Source: Nonomuraea sp. NEAU-A123 (GTDB lineage Bacteria; Actinomycetota; Actinomycetes; Streptosporangiales; Streptosporangiaceae). From it: a stretch of 64,000 nt of DNA. Positions 24,572 to 34,000 of this stretch are shown in pieces. The DNA lies in assembly GCF_018603905.1 (NCBI RefSeq), contig NZ_JAHFZZ010000004.1, positions 620,001 through 684,000 on the forward strand, read 5' to 3'. The translations under genes and the position numbers were made by a program. The notes below the pieces were generated by a model, which searched no databases, had not been told where the DNA came from, and worked only from the letters and a program-made list of their open reading frames with translations. Numbering within the stretch: the first letter of the stretch is position 1; every line of letters starts with the position of its first letter.

Positions 24572-25777
24572 TCAGAGGGTGAGGCGGTACAGGGTCAGGG
24601 GGCGGCCGCTGGAGCCGCTGGTGAGGTTGCCCGTGCGCTCGGCCAGCCCGGCCAGCTCCAGCCGGTGCAGCATGCGCCGGGCCGTGCGCTGCTGGACCTC
24701 GAGGCGGTCGGCGATCTCCCTGGTGGTGAGCGGCTCGTCGCCCGCCGCCGCCCGCGCCTCCAGCAGGCGCTCGATCGTCGCCACCGACAGGCCCACGCGG
24801 CGGGCGATGACCGAGAGGTTCCGCCCCGACGCCGGGACGCCGGCCACCGACTCCAGGACGATGTCGGTGTCGGCGCGCAGCGACAGGACCGCCGCGACGT
24901 CGCCGATGCGCCGGGCGCGGGCCAGGGCCCGGCGGGCCAGGCTCTCCGCCTCCGCCGCGCTGCGGCCCAGCCCGAAACCCACGCGTACCGCCTGGTTGTG
25001 CGCCGCCAGGCGGCCCAGCATGGGCAGGCCGGTGAAGCCGCCCGTGGCGTCGAACAGCGGGCCCCGGGTGGTGACCAGGAGATGGATGCCGCCACGGAAG
25101 GCGGCCAGCGTGCCGCCCAGCCCGGTGGCCTCGCGCAGCAGGCCCTCCTCGCTCTCGACCTCGATCAGCCCGAGCGCGATCTGCGCGTCCTCCTGCGCCT
25201 GCCCCTCGGCGGTCAGCAGCAACTGGCGCAGCGCCACCCGGACCGAATGCACGGACGGCGCCAGGCGCAGCACGTGCATCTCGCCGCGCAGCGCCTCGTG
25301 CACCGAGCTGAGGCAGGTGATCACGGGATGGTCGGGGCCGCGCCGGTGGAAGGCGACCGCCTTCTTGGAGGTCATCTCCGGCCGGTAGGAGAGCGTGCGC
25401 AGGGTGTCGGCGGGCAGCCCGGCCTCGGCGAACGTGGCGGCCACGTCGGCGGCGGGCAGCGTGTCGATCGACAGCCTGGTCACGTCCTGGCCTTCGTGCT
25501 GCAGTCGTACCAGGGCGCTGAGCAGCGTCGCGCCCGAGTAGTCGACGAACGCGGCGGGACGGGTCAGCGTCTCGGCGTCGCGCGACAGCATGTACGGCAC
25601 TATGCCGGTGAACAGCCACCCCTCCACGGCGGCGGCGTGCGCCTCGACGATCGCGGGTGCCTGCGACTCGTGGTCGTAGTCGAGCCGCAGCGCGCTGACG
25701 CCGGGCTGCTCCTCGCACGTGGCCGCGACGTCGTCGACCAGATCATGCGGGCCGACGACCCCGATGACGATTCCCAC
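24572..25777 (-). CDS. Three-domain transcriptional regulator, probable regulator of the locus
   Basis: A 401-residue protein. Residues 1-~160 form an alpha/beta domain (MGIVIGVVGPHDLVDDVA, FVDYSGATLLSALVRLQHEG) that looks like a ligand sensor. Residues ~165-310 resemble a nucleotidyl-cyclase/GGDEF-like fold without its signature (GGIHLLVTTRGPLFDATGGFT, VGFGLGRSAAEAESLARRAL). The C-terminal ~70 residues are a winged helix (LTTREIADRLEVQQRTARRMLHRLELAGLAERTG). I do not know a described family with this exact order. The GTG start has GGGAGG. It is divergent from a DegT aminotransferase, with regulon operator B in between, so it is the best candidate for the protein that binds the shared palindrome. 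Confidence 0.66.
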   Translation of the reverse strand: MGIVIGVVGPHDLVDDVAATCEEQPGVSALRLDYDHESQAPAIVEAHAAAVEGWLFTGIVPYMLSRDAETLTRPAAFVDYSGATLLSALVRLQHEGQDVTRLSIDTLPAADVAATFAEAGLPADTLRTLSYRPEMTSKKAVAFHRRGPDHPVITCLSSVHEALRGEMHVLRLAPSVHSVRVALRQLLLTAEGQAQEDAQIALGLIEVESEEGLLREATGLGGTLAAFRGGIHLLVTTRGPLFDATGGFTGLPMLGRLAAHNQAVRVGFGLGRSAAEAESLARRALARARRIGDVAAVLSLRADTDIVLESVAGVPASGRNLSVIARRVGLSVATIERLLEARAAAGDEPLTTREIADRLEVQQRTARRMLHRLELAGLAERTGNLTSGSSGRPLTLYRLTL

Positions 25778-25795
25778 CCACGCCTCCCTCTCTCA

Positions 25796-25813
25796 TTTCG
25801 GTCAAGACCGCAA
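25796..25813. promoter_or_regulatory. Regulon operator B
   Basis: TTTCGGTC-AA-GACCGCAA lies in the 58-bp gap between the regulator (-) and the DegT aminotransferase (+). Arms match at seven of eight positions. It could serve both promoters and give autoregulation. Confidence 0.72.
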
Positions 25814-25835
25814 TCATAACTTGTGAGGAGCCCCA

Positions 25836-27002
25836 GTGAAGTTCCCGTCCATGGCGGAGGCCGCGGGCCGCACACTCGGCGACGAGGAGGTGGCCGCCGC
25901 GACGCGGGTGATCCGTTCGGGCATGCTCAGCTCGGTCTGGGGGACCGAGACGCGAGCGCTCGAACGCGAGGTCGCCACGGTGTACGGCGTCCGCCACGCC
26001 GTCGCCTGCGCTTCCGGCACGGCGGCCCTCCATCTGTCGGTCGTGGCGGCTGCGCCGGACCCCGGAGACGAGGTCATCACGACGCCGATCACGGACTTCG
26101 GGACCGTGGCCCCCATCTTGGCGCAGAACGCGGTCCCTGTCTTCGCGGACGTCGACCCCTCCGACGGCAATCTCGACCCCGCCGCGGTGGCCAAGCTGAT
26201 CGGCCCGCGGACCCGGGCGATCATGGCCGTCCACCTGTTCGGCGCGCCCGCCCGGGTGGACGACCTGCGGGCGCTGGCCGACGAGCACGGGCTCGCGCTG
26301 ATCGAGGACTGCGCCCAGGCGTGGCTCACCGAACTGCCGGACGGGCGGCTCGCGGGCACCGTGGGCGACGTCGGCACCCTCAGCCTCCAGCAGTGGAAGC
26401 ACATCACCTGCGGTGACGGCGGTTTGGCGCTCACCGATCACGACGAGCCGGCGCGGCGGATGCGGCTGTTCGCCGACAAGGGCTGGGACCGGGCGGCCGG
26501 GCGCTCGCACGCCGGGTTCGGCCTGAACTACCGCATGACCGAGCTGCAGGCCGCCGTCGCGCGGGCCCAGCTCGCCAAGCTGCCGGGCGTCGTCGCGGCC
26601 CGCCGCCGCACGGCCGTACGGCTGCTCGAAGCCCTTCGGGACCTGCCGGGAGTACGGTTGCCGCGGCCGGAGGGGCACGCCTGGTGGCTGTTCCCCATCG
26701 TGCGGCCGCAGGGCGACGCCCGGGAGCTGGCCGCGCACCTGGCCGCGGCCGGGATACCCGCACGGGCGGGTTACCTGGAGGAACCGCTGAACCGCGCCCC
26801 TTTGTGGGGCCGGCCCATCTACGGGAGCTCGCGCTACCCGCTGCACGGCTACGCCCCGAACCCCTGCCCGGAGGCCGAGCGCCTGGTCGCCGAGACGCTC
26901 CTGATCATCGACTGGAACGAGAACTACACGACCGAGCACGCGGACGCCGTCGCCCGCGAGATCACCCGCTTCGCCACGAGAGACACGAGAGACACGAGAT
27001 AA
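25836..27002 (+). CDS. DegT/DnrJ/EryC1/StrS-family aminotransferase, copy 1
   Basis: A 388-residue PLP enzyme of the sugar-aminotransferase/AHBA-synthase family, which transfers an amino group to a keto-sugar or cyclic ketone. ACASGTAALHLSV binds the cofactor phosphate, VDPSDGNLDP and HLFGAPARVDDL are conserved, LIEDCAQA holds the cofactor-contacting Asp, and SLQQWKHITCGDGG contains the PLP-binding Lys (about residue 188). FGLNYRMTELQAAVARAQL closes the large domain. The start is GTG 25836 with GAGGAG five bases before. It stands alone behind operator B. Its presence in a locus with an importer suggests catabolism or remodelling of an amino-sugar-like compound. Confidence 0.87.
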   Translation: MKFPSMAEAAGRTLGDEEVAAATRVIRSGMLSSVWGTETRALEREVATVYGVRHAVACASGTAALHLSVVAAAPDPGDEVITTPITDFGTVAPILAQNAVPVFADVDPSDGNLDPAAVAKLIGPRTRAIMAVHLFGAPARVDDLRALADEHGLALIEDCAQAWLTELPDGRLAGTVGDVGTLSLQQWKHITCGDGGLALTDHDEPARRMRLFADKGWDRAAGRSHAGFGLNYRMTELQAAVARAQLAKLPGVVAARRRTAVRLLEALRDLPGVRLPRPEGHAWWLFPIVRPQGDARELAAHLAAAGIPARAGYLEEPLNRAPLWGRPIYGSSRYPLHGYAPNPCPEAERLVAETLLIIDWNENYTTEHADAVAREITRFATRDTRDTR

Positions 27003-27032
27003 CCGTGTGGCGTTACGTTCAGGCATCATCCA

Positions 27033-27078
27033 TTGACCCCGACCGGCCGCCGTCATTAGGTTTCGGTCAGGACCGGTA
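27033..27078 (+). promoter_or_regulatory. Promoter with regulon operator C
   Basis: TTGACC (27033-27038), 17 bp, TTAGGT (27056-27061), then the operator TTTCGGTC-AG-GACCGGTA (27061-27078). It drives the ABC-importer operon. The spacing and order match the promoter at 41708-41753. Confidence 0.72.
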
Positions 27079-27099
27079 TTACGTGAAAGGAATCCGCCG

Positions 27100-28341
27100 A
27101 TGAGGAAGACCGCGGCACTCGGCCTGGCGGCCGCCCTGGCCCTCGCCGCCGCAGGGTGCGGATCCAGCGGCTCGGACAAGAGCACCGTGACTCTCTGGAT
27201 GTACCCCGTCATCGGGGACCAGGCCAAGAGTCAGGCGTTCTGGGCAAAAATCGAGAAGGACTTCGAGGCCAAGAACGCGACGATCGACATCAAGATCGAC
27301 CAGCAGCCCTGGGAGGGCCGCCAGGAGAAGGTCACCACGGCCCTGGTCTCGAAGAAGGGCTTCGACCTGGTCGTCCTGGGTCCCGACCAGATCCCGCAGT
27401 ACGCCCAGCAGGGCACCATCGAGGCGGTCGACGACGTGGTGGCCAAGGACAAGGCCTCCTACCTGCCCAACGCGCTCACCGCGCTGACCGTGAACGGCAA
27501 GCTGTACGGCGTGCCGATCTACCAGACGATCACCGCCCCCATCTACAACAAGAAGCTGTTCGCCGAGGCGGGTGTCGACAAGGCGCCCGAGACGCTGGCC
27601 GAGCTCAAGGAGGCGGCGCCCAAGCTGGCCGCCAAGAAGGTCGCCATCCTCGACTACCCCGGCAAGCCCGAGGTCAGCCTCAACCAGAGCTTCTACCCCA
27701 TCCTGTGGGCCAACGGCGGCACGGTCTTCGCCCCCGACGGCAAGCACGTGGCCTTCAACGGCAAGGAAGGCGTCGACAGCCTGCAACTGCTGCTCGACCT
27801 GAAGGCCGCGGGCGGCCTGCCCGCCGACGCCGCCAGCAAGGGCAACGAGATCGAGGGCGGCGCCCTGGCGAGCGGCAAGACCGCGATGTACCACGCGGCC
27901 ACCGCCCTGCAGGCCGTCCAGCTCGGCGCCGCGATCGGCGCCGAGAACGTCGGCATCGGCCTTCCACTGGAGGGCACCAAGCGGGTCGCGTTCGGCATCC
28001 CCGGCGCCCTGGTGCTGGCCAAGCACGCCGAGAACAAGGACGCCGCGAAGAAGTTCGCCACCTACCTGTCCTCGCCCGAGGTCGCCGCGAGCCTGGCCGC
28101 GGAGTCGGGCTTCTTCCCCGCCCGCACCGGCGTGACCGTGCCCGGCCAGTCGGCCGCGGCCACGGAGTTCGCCAAGTCGCTGCAGTACGCCTTCCCGGGT
28201 GACACCCACCCGAAGGCCCGCCAGGTGATGGGCGTCATCGCCCCGCACATCCAGGCGGCGCTGCTCGGCAAGGAGGACGCGAAGACGGCGCTGGACGCGG
28301 CGGCCAAGGAGGCCGACGCGCTGCTGAGCAACGGCGGATAG
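27100..28341 (+). CDS. ABC transporter substrate-binding lipoprotein
   Basis: A 413-residue extracytoplasmic solute receptor of the family 1 (MalE-like, carbohydrate) type. MRKTAALGLAAALALAAAGC is a lipoprotein signal with lipobox ending at Cys20. TVTLWMYPVIGDQAKSQAFW, FDLVVLGPDQIPQYAQQG and LYGVPIYQTITAPIYNKKLF are the standard order of segments. AAAGGA precedes the ATG. It is the first gene of an importer operon behind operator C, followed three bases later by the first permease. Specificity is unknown; carbohydrate or polyol is expected from the family. Confidence 0.93.
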   Translation: MRKTAALGLAAALALAAAGCGSSGSDKSTVTLWMYPVIGDQAKSQAFWAKIEKDFEAKNATIDIKIDQQPWEGRQEKVTTALVSKKGFDLVVLGPDQIPQYAQQGTIEAVDDVVAKDKASYLPNALTALTVNGKLYGVPIYQTITAPIYNKKLFAEAGVDKAPETLAELKEAAPKLAAKKVAILDYPGKPEVSLNQSFYPILWANGGTVFAPDGKHVAFNGKEGVDSLQLLLDLKAAGGLPADAASKGNEIEGGALASGKTAMYHAATALQAVQLGAAIGAENVGIGLPLEGTKRVAFGIPGALVLAKHAENKDAAKKFATYLSSPEVAASLAAESGFFPARTGVTVPGQSAAATEFAKSLQYAFPGDTHPKARQVMGVIAPHIQAALLGKEDAKTALDAAAKEADALLSNGG

Positions 28342-28343
28342 GG

Positions 28344-29210
28344 ATGCGCCATCGCCTGCGTGACCCGGTCACGGGACTGCTGTTCGTGCTGCCCGTGCTG
28401 GTGCTCTTCCTGATATTCCGGATCTTCCCCTCCCTTGCGGCGGCGGGGATGAGCCTGACCAACTGGAACATCGGCGGCGAGTGGAACTTCGTCGGCGCCG
28501 ACAACTACGCCCGGCTGCTCGACGACGCGATCTTCTGGACGAGCCTGCGCGTGACGCTCGTGTACGTGGCCGTCTACGTGCCGCTCACCCTGCTCGTCTC
28601 GCTGGGCACGGCGTTGCTGCTGAACCAGGTCGTGTTCCTGCGCGGCCTGTTCCGCGGCATGCTGTTCCTGCCGTACGTGACCAGCTTCGTGCTGGCCGGT
28701 GTCATCTGGCGGTGGATCTACCAGTTCGACGGGCTGATCAACGGCGTGCTGGGCAAGGCGGGGCTCGGCCCGGTGGCCTTCCTGGAGCAGTCGTCGCTGG
28801 TGCTGCCGGCCCTGGCCGTGGTGTCGGCGTGGAAGGGCTTCGGCTACTCGATGCTGATCCTGCTGGCCGGGCTGAAGGCGATCCCGGGCTCCTATCTGGA
28901 GGCGGCCCGGGTCGACGGGGCGTCGGCGTGGCAGCGGTTCCGCCGGATCACGCTGCCGCTGCTGAAGCCCGCGCTCTTCTTCGTCCTGGTGATCGAGACG
29001 ATCAGCGCGTTCCAGACCTTCGACACCGTCTACGTGATGACCGGCGGCGGTCCGGCCAGGGCCACCTACACGCTCATCTACGGCATCTACGACCACGGCT
29101 TCAGGTCCTTCGACTTCGGCTACGCCGCCACGTGGGGGATGGTCCTGTTCGCCCTGGTGCTCATCGTGTCGCTGATCCAGCGCCGCTTCCTGGACCGGGG
29201 GAACACATGA
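28344..29210 (+). CDS. ABC sugar permease, MalF-like
   Basis: A 288-residue membrane permease with six helices. The cytoplasmic loop EAARVDGASAWQRFRRITLPLLKP is the EAA motif that docks the ATPase. The N-terminus LLFVLPVLVLFLIFRIFPSL and the C-terminal VYVMTGGGPARATYTLIYGIY are typical of MalF/UgpA-type subunits. It overlaps the second permease by ATGA. Together they import the ligand delivered by the upstream lipoprotein. Confidence 0.93.
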   Translation: MRHRLRDPVTGLLFVLPVLVLFLIFRIFPSLAAAGMSLTNWNIGGEWNFVGADNYARLLDDAIFWTSLRVTLVYVAVYVPLTLLVSLGTALLLNQVVFLRGLFRGMLFLPYVTSFVLAGVIWRWIYQFDGLINGVLGKAGLGPVAFLEQSSLVLPALAVVSAWKGFGYSMLILLAGLKAIPGSYLEAARVDGASAWQRFRRITLPLLKPALFFVLVIETISAFQTFDTVYVMTGGGPARATYTLIYGIYDHGFRSFDFGYAATWGMVLFALVLIVSLIQRRFLDRGNT

Positions 29211-30016
29211 CGCGCACGCGGCGCGGCTGGCCGCTGATCGCGCTGCTCGGCGTGCTGTCGGTGCTGACCGTCAGCCCGTTCGCCGCCATGCTGGTCGTCG
29301 CGCTGTCGCCCGCGGGCGAGCCGACCCTGCCCGCGCAGTGGCCGGACTCGCTCACGCTCGACAACCTCACGCGGGTGCTGTCCGCGTCCGGCTTCGTGGG
29401 GTGGACGGTCAACTCGCTGGTGTACGCGGTGGTCTCGGTGGTGATCATCCTGCTCACCGCCTCGATGGCCGGGTACGCCTTCGCCAAGAAGCGCTTCCCC
29501 GGCCGCCAGGCGATGTTCTGGACCTTCCTCGCGACCATGATGGTGCCCTTCCAGGCCACCCTCATCCCGACGTTCGTGCTGGTCAACAGCCTCGACGGGG
29601 TGGACACGTTCTGGGGGCTGATCGTGCCGACGCTGGCCAACTCGCAGGCCGTGTTCCTGATGCGGCAGTTCATCCTGGGGCTGCCCGACGAGCTGTTCGA
29701 CGCGGCCAAGGTGGACGGCGCCTCCGAGCTGCGGGTCTACTGGACGATCGTGGTGCCGCTGACCCGGCCCGTGCTGGCCACGCTGGGTGTGTTCGTGTTC
29801 CTGTGGCACTGGAACGACTTCCTGTGGCCGCTGGTCGTCGGGCAGAGCAACGCCACGCGTACGCTCACCGTCGGCCTGACCACGCTGCGGACCGAGGAGA
29901 TACAACTGTCGGTGCTGATGGCGTCGGCGGCGGTCTCCGTGGTGCCGTGCCTGCTGGTCTTCTTCCTGTTGCAGCGGTACCTGGTCAACAGCATCGCGAT
30001 GACCGGGTTGAAATAA
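29207..30016 (+). CDS. ABC sugar permease, MalG-like
   Basis: A 269-residue permease with six helices; DAAKVDGASELRVYWTIVVPLTRP is the EAA loop and WHWNDFLWPLVV is characteristic of MalG/UgpE-type subunits. It starts inside the stop codon of the preceding permease (ATGA, 29207-29210). No ATPase gene follows. Actinomycetes commonly energise several sugar importers with one shared MsiK-type ATPase, which would explain the absence, but that gene is not in this window. Confidence 0.93.
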   Translation: MTRTRRGWPLIALLGVLSVLTVSPFAAMLVVALSPAGEPTLPAQWPDSLTLDNLTRVLSASGFVGWTVNSLVYAVVSVVIILLTASMAGYAFAKKRFPGRQAMFWTFLATMMVPFQATLIPTFVLVNSLDGVDTFWGLIVPTLANSQAVFLMRQFILGLPDELFDAAKVDGASELRVYWTIVVPLTRPVLATLGVFVFLWHWNDFLWPLVVGQSNATRTLTVGLTTLRTEEIQLSVLMASAAVSVVPCLLVFFLLQRYLVNSIAMTGLK

Positions 30017-30026
30017 GCTCTCTCGG

Positions 30027-31007
30027 GTGGATATTTCGGCACAAGCCCTCCGTGATCGTCTTCGCGGCGCCCTGCTCGCCGCCGCGGCCACCCCCATGAC
30101 CGCGTCGGGCGAGGTGGATCTCGGCGTGGTGTCGCGCTACTTCGCCGGGCTGGTCGAGGACGGCGTCGACGGGCTGGCGGTGCTCGCGCACACCGGCCGG
30201 GGGCCGTACCTGGCGCCGGACGTACGCGCCGCCGTGATCGAGCGCGCGGTCGCGCTGGGCGTGCCGGTCCTCGTCGGCGTCGGCGGCTCGTCTGAGCCGT
30301 CCGGCACGCCGAACGCGTCCGGCTCGTCTGAGCCGTCCGACGCGTCGGAACCTCCCGGAGCGGCTGGGCGGTTCGCCCGGGCCGCGGAGGAGGCGCGGGT
30401 GGCCGCGAGTCTCGGCGCGCACGGGGTTCTGGTCTTCCCCGCCGAGGGGGACCGGCTGGGCGGGCACGACGCGATCTGGCGGGCCGCCCGGCTCCCCATG
30501 ATCGCCTTCGACCTCTACACCCGCCCCTGCCCGCCTGACACCATGCTGGACCTTCTCCGGCACCCCGGCGTGGCGGGGCTCAAGACCGCGCTGCTGTCCG
30601 ACGCCATGGGCTGCCAGCGGGCCATCTCCCTCGCCAGGCAGGAGGGCAGGCTGGCCATCACCGGCGAGGACCGCATGTTCGGCCCGTCGCTCCTGTGGGG
30701 TGCCGAGGCCGCCCTGGTGGGCCTCGCGGCCGCCTCAGTGGGCGTGACGGCCGCGGTGATGGACGCCTACCGGGGTTCGGACCTGCGTGCCTTCGACGCC
30801 GCGTCGGCCCGCCTGGACCGCCTGGCCACGGCCACGTTCACCGAGCCCATGGAGGGCTACGTGCAGCGCATGCTGTGGCTCGCGGCGGCCGAGGGCCGGA
30901 TCCCGGAGTCCCACGCCCACGACCCGTACGGCCCGTCCCTGCCGGAGCAGGAACGGGCCAGGGTGATGAGCACGGTGGTGAGCACGGGCGGCTTCGCCGC
31001 CCGGTAG
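30027..31007 (+). CDS. Dihydrodipicolinate synthase-fold aldolase/lyase, copy 2
   Basis: A 326-residue DapA-superfamily protein, distant from copy 1. AAAATPMTASGEVD opens the barrel, MIAFDLYTRP supplies the Tyr and GVAGLKTALLSD the Schiff-base Lys. After VGVGG, where the family normally continues into a helix, there is an insertion of about 26 residues rich in Ser, Glu and Pro made from a 36-bp DNA repeat. It starts with GTG 11 bp after the permease and is the last gene of the importer operon, so its substrate is probably the imported compound or a derivative. It converges on the S8 protease with no gap. Confidence 0.78.
   Translation: MDISAQALRDRLRGALLAAAATPMTASGEVDLGVVSRYFAGLVEDGVDGLAVLAHTGRGPYLAPDVRAAVIERAVALGVPVLVGVGGSSEPSGTPNASGSSEPSDASEPPGAAGRFARAAEEARVAASLGAHGVLVFPAEGDRLGGHDAIWRAARLPMIAFDLYTRPCPPDTMLDLLRHPGVAGLKTALLSDAMGCQRAISLARQEGRLAITGEDRMFGPSLLWGAEAALVGLAAASVGVTAAVMDAYRGSDLRAFDAASARLDRLATATFTEPMEGYVQRMLWLAAAEGRIPESHAHDPYGPSLPEQERARVMSTVVSTGGFAAR
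30285..30339. repeat. 36-bp direct repeat inside DHDPS-like gene
   Basis: GGCTCGTCTGAGCCGTCCG occurs at 30285-30303 and 30321-30339, a 36-bp period. It encodes the extra GSSEPSG-type residues inserted after the second barrel strand. The insertion keeps frame. Confidence 0.8.
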
Positions 31008-34000
31008 TTACTTCGCGAGGTAGGCGTCGGCGACGGTCTGCGAGACGGTGTTGCCGTCCTTGTCCTTCGCCTCCGCCTTGATCGAGATGCTGCCCGCGGG
31101 GTTGAGCGTGAGGACCTTGTACGAGCCGCCAAGCCCCGGCAGGACCGTGGCCGGCGACCAGTGGGCGCCCTTGTCGGCCGAGGTCCAGACCCGCAGCGCG
31201 GACGCGCCGCCCTCGGCCTTGACGGTGAAGGTGAACAGGCGGCCCGCCGCCACGGTGTCGTTCCCCGGCAGGTTGAGCTGGTACCGGAGCTGGATCAGCG
31301 GCAGCTTGGCGCAGGGCTGCTTGTCATCGAAGAGCACGCTGTCGATGCAGGTGTAGGGGGCGTTGCCCTTCACCGGCCGGGCCGAACGGAACGTCCAGGT
31401 GGACTCGACGCTGGTGCCGGCGTGCTTGCCGGGGAACCCGTCCTTCCACACATCGGTCAGCCGATACGTCCCCGACCCGGCGGGCACGCTGTAGTAGGGC
31501 ACGCCGATGTCGTCGAACTGGGGCTGCACCTCCGTGTTGCCGCTGAACAGGTGCGTCTGCTCGTCGCCCGGCGCCCCCACATAGGTGTGACTGGGGTCGG
31601 AGGCGTCCGTGTAGTAGCCGAGGCCGAACGGCGTGAGCGCGCGCAGCCGCATCCGATCGCCCTGGCGGCAGGTGTCGCAGAAGACCCCCGGATCGGCCCA
31701 GTCCGGCCGGTCAGGCCCGAGGGCGATCTGGGTGGGCAAGAGGGCCTCGTTCCAGTCCTCCCGCTCCTGGGTGGCGCGGGTGAACGCCCGCTCGGACATG
31801 GCCAGGCGGAGGGTGTCCGTGGTGGGTTCGAGGAACTGGTAGCCGCGCTGCCACAGCACCTCGCTGCCGGTGGTGTTGTAGTACTCGGTCCGGGTCAGGG
31901 GCGCGTTGAACAGGTGCGAGCCACGGACGCTGAGCGGCTGGACGGGGATGAAGGTGTGGTCGACCTCGTTGAAGTCCGGGTACGGCCCCCACGTCCCCTG
32001 CCGCATGGGGAACTGGGAGTGATAGGTGGTGTCGATCTCGGTCAGGTCGCGGGCCTTCGGGGCGAAGGTCAGGCGGCCGGCGGTGGCGCCCTTCACGTAG
32101 TAGGCCAGCTTGTACTCGAACGGGCTGGTCGGCTGGACGGTCAGCTTGCCGGTCGGGTACGGCTTGCGGGCCATGACCTTGCCCAGGGTGTCGGCTTCGG
32201 CGCTGTCGATCCACAGGAGAGGCAGCTTGTTCTGGGCGGTGTACGCGGAGGCGCTGAGGACCCAGGCGAAGCGGTCGCTGGTGATCACACCCGCCGCCCC
32301 GCCCTTGATCGCCAGGTCCAGGTCGGCAAGAAGGAGCTGGAGCGAGTTCCTGGCGGGGAGGTAGACCAGTTTGCCGCGGACGTCCGCGCCGCTGGTGGTC
32401 AGGCTCAGGCGCTGGTCGGCGGCGAACTTGGGCACCAGGGCGTCGTGCTCACTGATGTAGTGCGGGTGCAGCCGCAGGCCCGGCACGCTCAGCGAGACCT
32501 CCGGGGCCCGGCGGATCTCGTCGAAGAGGAACGTGAAGGTGCCCACGGCCGGCTTGGACTTGACGGGCGTGACCCAGTAGTTGCCCGCGATGATCGGCTC
32601 GTAGCTCAGCAGCGAGGCGCCGGCGTACATCCGCCCCGCAGCGGTCGTGCGGGTGTTCATCGTGTTCAGGAACACCGGCTCCGACTCGCGCGGCGTGCTG
32701 ATCTGGAGCTGCTCGGTCTTGGTGGCGTCCAGGGTGATCGTGGTGTCGCCGTCGAGCTTGGTCTCCGGGGCGATCAGCAGACCGTACTGGAGCTGGTGGG
32801 CCGGCATGGTGTACCACCACGGTGCGACGCTCGTGGAGTAGACGCCGCCGTGGGCGAGCTTGATCACGGTCTCCACCGTGCCGGGCACGTCGGTGGCCCG
32901 CCAGCTCTCGGTCGCCACAGAGAGCGGCTCGCCGTCGAGGAGCGGATCGGTGTCGCTGACCCTGATCAAGGACAGCGGCCCGGGGTGCAGCGCCCACTCG
33001 GGCTTGCCGACGAGCTTGACGCGCACCGTGTCCATCTGGGCCTGCTTGCGGAAGGCGATGGGCGCCGTCAGCCGGTCGGTCCCGGCCGTCGCCGTCAGCC
33101 GGCCCTCGTACCAGCCGGGCTCGCCGAGCTTGGGCTCGATGGTGAGGTCCGCGGAGGCGGTGCCGCCCGCGGGGACGGTCAGCGACGACGGCGTGATCGA
33201 GGCCATCCCGGCGGGCGCCTGCGCGTCGTCGCGCGTCAGCGCCAGCGACAGGGCCAGCGTGACGGGGTCCTTGCCGGTGTTGCGGTAGGTCACCTTCTTG
33301 GTGAGCGTCTGGCCGGTGTACGGGTCGGTGAACCCGGCCGACACCACCGACAGGTCGTCGAAGACCTGCTGGGTGACGGCTTGCCCGATGTCCAGCCGCC
33401 CGGCGCCCTGGTCGTACGGCGAGGTGGCGGCGAGGGGCTTCGCGGTGCCCACCAGGGCGGTCTTGAGCTGGTCGGCCGTCCAGTCGGGGTGCTGGGCGGC
33501 CAGGATGCCCGCCGCGGCGGCCACGTGCGGGGTGGCCATCGAGGTGCCGGAGGCCGCCGTGTAGTTGTCGTCGATCGGGCCGCCGCCCGGGACGCTGCTG
33601 CCCTGGCCGAGCGAGGTTCCGGCCGCGCGGGCCGCGATGATGTTCACACCGGGCGCGGTGATCTCCGGCTTGATCGCGAAGTCGTCGCTCAGGCGCGGGC
33701 CGCGGCTGGAGAACGACGCGATCTTGTCGGCGGAGTCGACCGCCCCGACCGTGAGGGCCGAGGTCGCCGCGCCGGGCGCGGCCACGGTGAACCGGCCGGG
33801 GCCCGAGTTGCCCGCCGCGACCACGAACAGCGTGCCGTACTCGGCGGTCAGGTCGTTGGCCGCCTGGCTCAGCGGGTCGGTGCCGTCGGTCGCGCCGTTG
33901 CTGCCCAGGCTCATGTTGACCACCCGGGCGTGCGCGGTGGTCGCCTGCCACTCCATCGCCGCGATGATCTCGGAGTTGTTGCCGCTGCCGGTGTCGTCCA

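Noticed and set aside
30027..30050. TTTCGGCA half-site before the second DHDPS-fold gene
   Set aside because: Only half of the regulon palindrome is present, it lies inside the coding region, and the gene is already downstream of operator C.
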